In this document: positions 1 through 5,474 of the stretch, piece by piece
How positions within the stretch are numbered: position 1 is the stretch's first letter
Layout: each line of letters begins with the position of its first letter
Source: Bacillota bacterium
GTDB lineage: Bacteria; Bacillota; Clostridia; Lachnospirales; Lachnospiraceae
Direction of reading: 5' to 3'
Length of the DNA stretch: 17,947 bases
Assembly: GCA_023415655.1 (NCBI GenBank)
Contig: JAEZKD010000269.1
Span: forward strand, 1 to 17,947
The notes under the pieces: model-generated
The model's input: the letters and a program-made list of their open reading frames with translations, nothing else
Databases searched by the model: none
What the model was told of the DNA's origin: nothing
Position numbers and translations under genes: made by a program

Positions 1-105
1 ATTTTTCATGGTATTATATCACTTTACCTATCATGGAGCAAGATAAATGAGAGAAAAAAATAACATAAATACTAATATATCTTTGTTGCTTTTTTAATAA
101 GTAAT

Positions 106-120
106 TGGACAGACTGTCCA
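106..120. promoter_or_regulatory. Operator-like perfect palindrome
   Basis: TGGACAG-A-CTGTCCA is a perfect 7-bp inverted repeat around one central base. Its size and symmetry are typical of operators for dimeric repressors such as TetR-family proteins. It lies beyond the terminator of the SleB-like gene. No plus-strand gene follows for 2.5 kb, so it most likely controls a leftward gene outside the window. The regulator is unknown. Confidence 0.45.
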
Positions 121-140
121 TTCACTTAAAATATAGAGAA

Positions 141-190
141 ACAAAAATGGCTAGCCTTAGATCCTTTCACAAGATATCTAAAACTAACCA
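141..190 (-). terminator. Rho-independent terminator of the SleB-like gene
   Basis: On the minus strand, a 15-bp stem (arms 176-190 and 148-162, with three G-T wobbles) and a 13-nt loop are followed directly by TTTTTGT (147 down to 141). It starts 14 nt after the stop codon of the hydrolase gene. Stem, loop, T-run and position all fit an intrinsic terminator reading leftward. Confidence 0.85.
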
Positions 191-203
191 TGATTATCAG
201 TAT

Positions 204-1271
204 TTATCTATTCGCATAAAACTCATGACATCCGTATTGAACCACTTTTTTCAGGGTTGAATCAAACCAGTTGGCTTTTCTTTCCGATGTCAGTTTTCTT
301 GCAAAGAAGTACAGAGCTCCTTCGGAGTAATCTTCTCCCGCTAACGCTCGGCTTACTGCCTCTTTGGTTGACTTTGTAATCTTTACGCTATAATAGCGTC
401 CATCCTTAGTTGGTGAAAATTGATAAGCGGAGCCAACCTTTTGAAATACTACTTCACTTACGGTATCTGGAAACTCAGAATGATTAACACGATTCAAAAC
501 AACATTAGCAACCAGGATCTTACCATAGATATCTTCACCAGTTGCTTCTGCTTCCACGATTCTTTGTAAAACAGTTAATTCTTCTGCAGAAAGCGTTTTG
601 ATCATGTTCTTATTAGTCTTAAGAGATAGTGCTGCTGGTATATCAGCTGCAACTGCTTCTACTTCTTTTGTTTTATCCTTTGCAACTTTAGTCTCTTTCG
701 TATCTGTTATCTCATCTTGAACACTTGTATCTGTTTCTTCCTTAGGAGCGGTGGCATTCCCATTTACGGCAAATAGTTCAACTTTTTGATTGCCCTCTTC
801 CTCTGTTAAAAATAGATTTTGTTGCATTGTGAGTATCGCCATAGAAGCAGCTACTTCGTCAAACCGAATCACTGCTGGGCTGATGGACAATTTACCAAGA
901 GGATAGATTGCACCAATCAATAGGTGTTCTATCATGTCTGGAGTCTCATCCACAGTCGCTGTTATATGATTATATAATATATTATTGTCAGGACTGTTCA
1001 AAGCATACTCTTTGATATCAAATGCGGATGCATCTGACGTTATTGTTTCTTCTGATTTGGTATCGGCTTTTTCGTAAGTAGCTGCATCTGCTTTATATTC
1101 AGATGGATTTACATGAAAGCCAGCCAAGTCCCCAAGATAAACAACCAGTATTGCGGCAGACAATGCATAAGCTATAACTGCCATATGTCTGCGGTATCTC
1201 AAAAGAATTTTCCCTTTAAGGTTCGTAACACTGTCTTTTATCAGGCGAAGAAACGAGCGTATCTTTAACAT
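204..1271 (-). CDS. Membrane-anchored SleB/CwlJ-type cell-wall hydrolase
   Basis: 355 aa. A basic N-terminus (residues 1-29) precedes one membrane segment (about 30-48), which suggests a signal-anchor with the rest outside the cell. Residues 50-225 are low-complexity, rich in Glu/Thr/Lys, and look like a linker. Residues 228-355 match the SleB/hydrolase_2 fold: IVEAEATGEDIYGK (238-251) followed by VANVVLNRV, with Glu242 the likely catalytic residue by alignment to the family GEArGE motif. Family members cleave peptidoglycan; SleB and CwlJ degrade spore cortex, while other members act in vegetative cells. The signal-anchor and long linker differ from classic SleB, which has a peptidoglycan-binding domain, so a general cell-wall role is as likely as germination. 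The ATG has a good ribosome binding site (GAGGAAAG). The gene is monocistronic, with its own promoter and terminator. Confidence 0.85.
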   Translation of the reverse strand: MLKIRSFLRLIKDSVTNLKGKILLRYRRHMAVIAYALSAAILVVYLGDLAGFHVNPSEYKADAATYEKADTKSEETITSDASAFDIKEYALNSPDNNILYNHITATVDETPDMIEHLLIGAIYPLGKLSISPAVIRFDEVAASMAILTMQQNLFLTEEEGNQKVELFAVNGNATAPKEETDTSVQDEITDTKETKVAKDKTKEVEAVAADIPAALSLKTNKNMIKTLSAEELTVLQRIVEAEATGEDIYGKILVANVVLNRVNHSEFPDTVSEVVFQKVGSAYQFSPTKDGRYYSVKITKSTKEAVSRALAGEDYSEGALYFFARKLTSERKANWFDSTLKKVVQYGCHEFYANR

Positions 1272-1312
1272 ACTAACTTTCCTCTTTTCTTTCTTCGTTT
1301 TTTTAAACTGAA

Positions 1313-1319
1313 TTCGACA
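1313..1319 (-). promoter_or_regulatory. Spo0A-box-like heptamer in the leader of the SleB-like gene
   Basis: TGTCGAA on the minus strand is an exact match to the core Spo0A box. It sits about 50 nt downstream of the inferred transcription start of the hydrolase gene, so if it is bound it would more likely repress than activate. A 7-bp match alone is weak evidence. Confidence 0.25.
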
Positions 1320-1374
1320 TCTATATAAATCAAATCAAAACCAAATACAATAAGCTCCGATTTGCATGGAATGA

Positions 1375-1402
1375 ATTATATCATCGGTTCATTCTCTGTC
1401 AA
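1375..1402 (-). promoter_or_regulatory. SigA-type promoter of the SleB-like gene
   Basis: On the minus strand, consensus TTGACA (1402-1397) and consensus TATAAT (1380-1375) are separated by 16 bp. Both hexamers are perfect. Transcription would begin near 1368, giving a leader of about 95 nt before the ATG at 1271. Confidence 0.8.
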
Positions 1403-1808
1403 GAAGAATATTGGAATTTCAGTACAAAAATCCATAAGAAAAAATCGCGCCTCAGTTTGTTCTGTATGTTTTGTATATCGTTGATGTGTTAATCTAATAT
1501 TTAATTGTGCATTTTTACATACTATTTAAAAGTAAATTTTTTTTACTTTGTTCAGAATTATATGCATAAAAACTGAATAATATACATTTAGCCTGTTTCT
1601 ATAATTGTAGAACGTGCTATTCTACTACCTTTCACTCATTTTTTAACATAAAAAATATGTGATTTTATAAAATTATTATGTAAGGATTGTCGTTTAGCCC
1701 TCGAAAGATGGTACTCTAGCTTGCTTTTTCACCCTAGTTCTTGTATATTTAGAATAAACGTATAAATAAACAACTTTCATAATATAACGATCTTAACAAT
1801 TGGTTTTT

Positions 1809-1896
1809 ATATTCATATAACTAGGTTTTACAGTCCATTATTGAGTTCTAACATTCGTATAACTGGGTTTTCACATGCATATAACTGGCCTTTCTT
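1809..1896 (+). repeat. Degenerate repeat family A, three copies
   Basis: Three copies of a roughly 20-bp unit with core rTATAACTrGGTTTT begin near 1809, 1851 and 1873. The first two copies match through the GGTTTT; the third diverges after ATAACTGG. Spacing is irregular (about 42 and 22 bp), so this is neither a simple tandem repeat nor a CRISPR array. Confidence 0.5.
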
Positions 1897-1950
1897 TTAT
1901 TAATCCCATATCTAGACGATTAGAACCCAAAATAGATAACTTGAAACTAC

Positions 1951-2178
1951 TTATTCAGGTCATCATTGGTACCTGCTAGTCGTAATTCGTACTGCTAGTT
2001 CATGCTATGTAGGATATCAGTGATACCACTAACTCCTATGATATTATTCAGCTCATCATAGGTACTGCTAGTTTCTTTCAACAATAATTAGGTCATCATT
2101 GGTAGTATTAATCCCTATGTGTATTCTTTCATCTTAGGAACTTACGAGTTAGATCATATCATTGTAACCTGCTTCTAT
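1951..2178 (+). repeat. Degenerate repeat family B, four copies
   Basis: Four related units of 25-30 bp begin near 1951, 2043, 2086 and 2147, with consensus core TCATCATTGGTAC then CTGCTAGT. The first two agree over about 30 bp with few differences; the last two are more decayed. A partial extra copy of the GTACTGCTAGTT end lies near 1989. Irregular spacing and divergence argue for old duplications. Function unknown. Confidence 0.5.
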
Positions 2179-2400
2179 ATAACAATACCAATTACAAGCC
2201 TAAACCTAGAAAGAAAAAGGATCATAGAATTCTAATCAAGATAACTAGATTAACTTGACATAACCAACCCAAATAACTTAACTTATCATTTAACGAAACT
2301 TTAAACATCCAGAGTTAATGATAAAATTATAACAATCGACTTTATTCTAAATAATGTATTAAAAGTCCTTAATCATATCATAAACAGATAGCTCTATTAC

Positions 2401-2436
2401 AGTTCCTATATAATTCTATTTGAGTTCCTATATAAT
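2401..2436 (+). repeat. Exact 14-bp direct repeat, 22-bp period
   Basis: AGTTCCTATATAAT occurs at 2401-2414 and again at 2423-2436. The 22-bp period is about two helical turns, so both copies face the same side of the DNA. It lies about 195 bp upstream of the AP2-protein start and could be a protein-binding site. Confidence 0.55.
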
Positions 2437-2496
2437 ATAGAAGAAACTCATTCAATATGTAGAAAAATGCGGTGAATAAAAGCAACTCCACGATGT

Positions 2497-2525
2497 TTGA
2501 CAGTAACCGATGGAACATAAAGTAT
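2497..2525 (+). promoter_or_regulatory. Possible SigA promoter of the AP2-protein gene
   Basis: A perfect TTGACA (2497-2502) is followed at about 15-17 bp by weak -10 candidates (TAAAGT or AAGTAT). Transcription would start near 2530, about 100 nt before the ATG. The -35 is convincing; the -10 is not. Confidence 0.35.
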
Positions 2526-2553
2526 TTTGTTCTCAAAAAAACACCTAAAATAT

Positions 2554-2603
2554 AACTTACATCAAAAATATAACTTTAATTATAAGCAAACTTACATCAA
2601 AAA
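2554..2603 (+). repeat. Exact 15-bp direct repeat in the AP2-protein leader
   Basis: AACTTACATCAAAAA occurs at 2554-2568 and 2589-2603 (35-bp period), with a partial third copy, CTTTCATCAAAG, at 2609-2620 that runs into the ribosome binding site. This lies between the putative promoter and the start codon, so it is a candidate autoregulatory or post-transcriptional site. Confidence 0.5.
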
Positions 2604-2630
2604 CAATACTTTCATCAAAGGAGTGTCCTA

Positions 2631-3449
2631 ATGCCATTACCAGGTGTATTTATAGCAAAAAAAAAGGATGGCACCACGTATTATCGTTCCTCCATCACCT
2701 ACTTAAGTAAACATATCAGCCTTGGAAGTTTTTCCACGGAAGCAAAGGCACATCAAGCCTATTGTTCAGCTCTTAAAATTTTACATACGAAACAAAGGCG
2801 ACGTAGCTTAACAGATGTACCACACTATGAGGATTACTTGCAAGAAAAAGTCGGGCTTTCCTTTGACAAATGGATTATGTTATTGAATCTACGCGATAGC
2901 AGAATCTACTGCCGTAATCCGATTTATCTCCAAGAAAGTTACTTTTTATATTACCTTTCCCCTCATATCGTATTGAAATTTGATGCCGATGACTTGTTTT
3001 ATTATATGAAACATAAGATCATGCAACGTGGTGGGCACCTGTTTGTATGTGAATATGGTATGCAGGTTAGTATTCTTTCGCGTTATGGTATTCGTAGCTT
3101 TTCTGTGCTGAATCGAGATTACCGATTTGTGAATGGGGATCCTATGGATTTTCGCTATCGCAACATCCAAATCATCAATCGATATTTTGGAGTAACCAAA
3201 TCGGTCCAAAAAGGCAGAGATGTTTATACAGCAAAAATTCATCTCAATGGAGATTATATCATTGGTCGCTATCCAACAGAAGTTGAAGCAGCCATTGCCT
3301 ATAATAAAGCTGCTAATTATCTAAGAAGCAAAGGATTGGAGAAAGCATTCCCAGAAAACTATATTGAATCACTCGATGATATTACTTATGCTAAAATTTA
3401 TAATACGGTACGACTTAGCTCCAAAATCAGGAATTACTGCATTGATTAA
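2631..3449 (+). CDS. AP2-HNH-like-AP2 protein (degenerate homing-endonuclease type)
   Basis: 272 aa. ATG with AAAGGAG 7 nt upstream. Residues 5-50 look like an AP2 DNA-binding domain (starts GVFIAK, then YYRSSITY, HISLGSF, TEAKAHQAYCSA). Residues 185-233 look like a second one (FGVTKS, YTAKIH, IIGRYPTEVEAAIAYNKAA). Between them, residues 115-182 follow the layout of HNH nucleases that usually carry an AP2 domain: FDADDLFYY, RGGHLFV, then VNGDPMDFRYRNIQIIN, equivalent to the usual D-H-x-n-G-D-x-l-D-N-R-x-x-N-L core. The usual Asp-His is replaced by Arg-Phe (YRF, 165-167), so catalysis is probably lost. The likely result is a domesticated DNA-binding protein, perhaps a regulator. It is the only intact plus-strand gene here, stands alone, and follows a long repeat-bearing region. 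AP2 assignment is fairly sure; the HNH ancestry is inferred. Confidence 0.7.
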   Translation: MPLPGVFIAKKKDGTTYYRSSITYLSKHISLGSFSTEAKAHQAYCSALKILHTKQRRRSLTDVPHYEDYLQEKVGLSFDKWIMLLNLRDSRIYCRNPIYLQESYFLYYLSPHIVLKFDADDLFYYMKHKIMQRGGHLFVCEYGMQVSILSRYGIRSFSVLNRDYRFVNGDPMDFRYRNIQIINRYFGVTKSVQKGRDVYTAKIHLNGDYIIGRYPTEVEAAIAYNKAANYLRSKGLEKAFPENYIESLDDITYAKIYNTVRLSSKIRNYCID

Positions 3450-3578
3450 AAACAAGCTCTTTGTCTCCTATTAGTAATAGTAATATAAATTTAATAAAAT
3501 TTTTTGTACCCTTTTCCAAATTAGTGTGCTATAATATAAATATATTTTTCTTCTTCCATTTTCATAGTTCAATATTTG

Positions 3579-3618
3579 AAGCCACTAGTGCATAAACAAT
3601 CCGATGCACTAGTGGCTT
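3579..3618 (-). terminator. Hairpin terminator after the ABC permease gene
   Basis: A perfect 15-bp inverted repeat (3579-3593 with 3604-3618) encloses a 10-nt loop, 8 nt beyond the stop codon of the ABC permease. The stem is strong, but neither side has a good T-run, so it may be a weak or bidirectional terminator, or mainly a 3'-end stabiliser. It could also stop plus-strand transcription from the AP2-protein gene. Confidence 0.55.
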
Positions 3619-3626
3619 TCAAGTTA

Positions 3627-4541
3627 TTACAAGATCTGTTTTTTCTTTATACTCATTCGATTTGGTCGAATCATATGTCCAGCAATCCATAATAAGAAAC
3701 TAGAGATTAGTAATTGTACAAGGATGCTTACATAATACCAGTTCTGAAAGATATAGTAGGTTCCCTGATGAGTTGTTTTCCATCTACCAAAACTACCAAG
3801 CTCAACTCCTATCTGCTCGAACATTAAGGAGGCGTAGGTAAAGAGCGGGTTGATTAATAGGAAGAGAAAGGATTCATTGGCATCGACAGCATTCGCACCA
3901 GTTCGATAGTAGACAATATCTGGTTCGAATACATATTGCATTACTTGTTCACCCATAACTAGCATCGTAAGCCCAATGGTAAGTATTAAAATTGTAGCAT
4001 AAGTACAGACGGTTGCTATGGTGGAACGTTTGCATAAGCAAGAGTAGAAGATCCCCATACTTCCTATATAAACTGCTGTTACAACAAGTAATAATATAAG
4101 ACGTGCAATTTCCCATATGGTGATGCCACCGATGGCGAAAACAATCGCTATAACTGGTAGGGAGGATATTGCTAATAAAATCATAAAGTGTATCGAAGCT
4201 AGCAGTTTTCCTCGTATGACTGCACCTGGTTTGATTGTGGTTGAGAGTAGGATATCAAGTGTTTGTTTTTCTCGTTCACTTGATATCGCTCCAGCCGTTA
4301 AGCCTGGGACTAAGACTAAAACTAAGACAAACTCAATTGCTGTTATGATCGCATAAATCATTAGAATATCTGCATAGTCGATGACATTATTCGCTTCCTT
4401 GGCACCTTCAAAGGTAAGATAAAACGCAAACAAACCAAATAGAGCTAATAACGAGTTAAAGACCAACAGCAAAATCATAATTTTTTTCATGCGAGCTGTT
4501 TGTTTTAATTCCTTTTGATAAACAGGATTTATCTTTATCAT
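3627..4541 (-). CDS. ABC-2 family transporter permease
   Basis: 304 aa integral membrane protein. Six membrane segments are visible, at about residues 21-43, 58-80, 114-137, 144-168, 174-196 and 268-290. The stretch LTAGAISSEREKQTLDILLS (81-100), between segments 2 and 3, is the conserved cytoplasmic coupling region of ABC-2 permeases. A loop of about 70 residues separates segments 5 and 6 and is probably outside the cell. It is the last gene of the VanRS-like operon and begins 15 nt after the ATPase gene, with GAGAGGAAG as ribosome binding site. With the ATPase it should form an ABC exporter. Substrate is not readable from sequence; related permeases move peptides, drugs or envelope components. 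Confidence 0.85.
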   Translation of the reverse strand: MIKINPVYQKELKQTARMKKIMILLLVFNSLLALFGLFAFYLTFEGAKEANNVIDYADILMIYAIITAIEFVLVLVLVPGLTAGAISSEREKQTLDILLSTTIKPGAVIRGKLLASIHFMILLAISSLPVIAIVFAIGGITIWEIARLILLLVVTAVYIGSMGIFYSCLCKRSTIATVCTYATILILTIGLTMLVMGEQVMQYVFEPDIVYYRTGANAVDANESFLFLLINPLFTYASLMFEQIGVELGSFGRWKTTHQGTYYIFQNWYYVSILVQLLISSFLLWIAGHMIRPNRMSIKKKQIL

Positions 4542-4556
4542 AATCGCTTCCTCTCT

Positions 4557-5474
4557 TTATTGAGTCAGTCTTAAGAATACTTCTTCCAAATTACCTTCAT
4601 CACGATAAAAGTAGGAAATTAATACGTTACGATTTTGTAATTCCATAAGTAACTGTGCCTCCATCTTTTCATCCCCAGCGTAATGAAATGAAATACTTTT
4701 CTCATTGATTGCAATATTCGTTACATTCTTCTTTTCTTTTAGCAACGCAATTGCAGCTTCTTGACCTTCAATGACTCTCATTCGAATTGGATTCTCAAAC
4801 TTTTGCTTGGCGATGATTTCCTTGACAGACCCTTGGACAATCATCTTTCCAGCATCTATTATCCCAATATGAGTACATACCTCTGATAACTCCTGTAATA
4901 AATGAGAGCTTAATAAAATTGTCACCTTTTGAGTATGACATAAATCCATTAGAATTTGGTGAAGTTCAATTCTAGACCTTGGTTCTAGTCCAGAAGCTGG
5001 TTCATCAAGAATTAAAAGTCTCGGCTTATGAAGTAGTGTACGAGCCAAGCAAAGTCTTTGCTTCATACCTCTTGAGAGATGATCGACCATCTCATCTTGC
5101 TTATCAATGAGGTTCACAAGTTCTAATAACTCATCAATTCGGTGTCTGACACCTCCTTGATCCATACGAAAGATCGAAGCAAAAAACTCCATGTACTCTC
5201 TTGTCGTGAGATTATCGTACACACCAAAGAAATCTGGCATGTACCCGAGAACATTTTTCACTGAGTTGGGATACTTCATCACATCAATCCCATCTACGAA
5301 TACCGTTCCAGCATCGGCACTCAGAAGATTTGCAATAATCTTCATAGTCGTTGTCTTTCCAGCTCCATTCGGACCAACAAAACCATAAAGAGAACCTTTT
5401 GGAATCTCCATATCAAGGCCATCCAAAGCTTTCTGTTTGCCATAGGACTTATATAACTTACTAATTTTGAGCAT
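4557..5474 (-). CDS. ABC transporter ATP-binding protein
   Basis: 305 aa. Walker A GPNGAGKTT (34-42), signature LSRGMKQRL (133-141), Walker B RLLILDEP (152-159), D-loop SGLEP and H-loop His191 are all present, so ATP hydrolysis should be intact. The Q-loop position reads LGYMPDFFGVYDNLT (76-90), with Asp81 where most ABC ATPases have Gln. After about residue 215 comes a C-terminal extension ending in DEGNLEEVFLRLTQ, typical of drug/lantibiotic-exporter ATPases (the CcmA/NatA-like group). The ATG overlaps the end of the upstream 896-aa gene by 14 nt and has a perfect AAGGAGGTG site, so translational coupling is likely. It powers the permease encoded directly downstream. Confidence 0.92.
   Translation of the reverse strand: MLKISKLYKSYGKQKALDGLDMEIPKGSLYGFVGPNGAGKTTTMKIIANLLSADAGTVFVDGIDVMKYPNSVKNVLGYMPDFFGVYDNLTTREYMEFFASIFRMDQGGVRHRIDELLELVNLIDKQDEMVDHLSRGMKQRLCLARTLLHKPRLLILDEPASGLEPRSRIELHQILMDLCHTQKVTILLSSHLLQELSEVCTHIGIIDAGKMIVQGSVKEIIAKQKFENPIRMRVIEGQEAAIALLKEKKNVTNIAINEKSISFHYAGDEKMEAQLLMELQNRNVLISYFYRDEGNLEEVFLRLTQ

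Larger units (their letters stand above)
1403..2630. other. Long gene-free AT-rich intergenic region
   Basis: About 1.2 kb between the divergently oriented hydrolase and AP2-protein genes. No open frame with a credible start, ribosome binding site and protein-like composition is visible on either strand. The left half is strongly AT-rich with small A/T hairpins (for example 1528-1549). The right half holds several short repeat families, entered separately. It may be decayed mobile or coding DNA, or regulatory DNA. I see no RNA gene. Confidence 0.7.

Noticed and set aside
1..18. Minus-strand ATG at 9-7 with a TATAAT at 18-13, possibly a gene leaving the left edge
   Set aside because: Only three codons are visible, no ribosome binding site at proper spacing, and the TATAAT would be too close to that ATG.
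1951..2178. CRISPR array
   Set aside because: Units are diverged, unevenly spaced, and there are no cas genes in the window.
2255..2283. Promoter with TTGACA at 2255-2260
   Set aside because: The matching -10 (TTAACT) is poor and no gene or RNA is evident downstream before the AP2-protein gene about 350 bp away.
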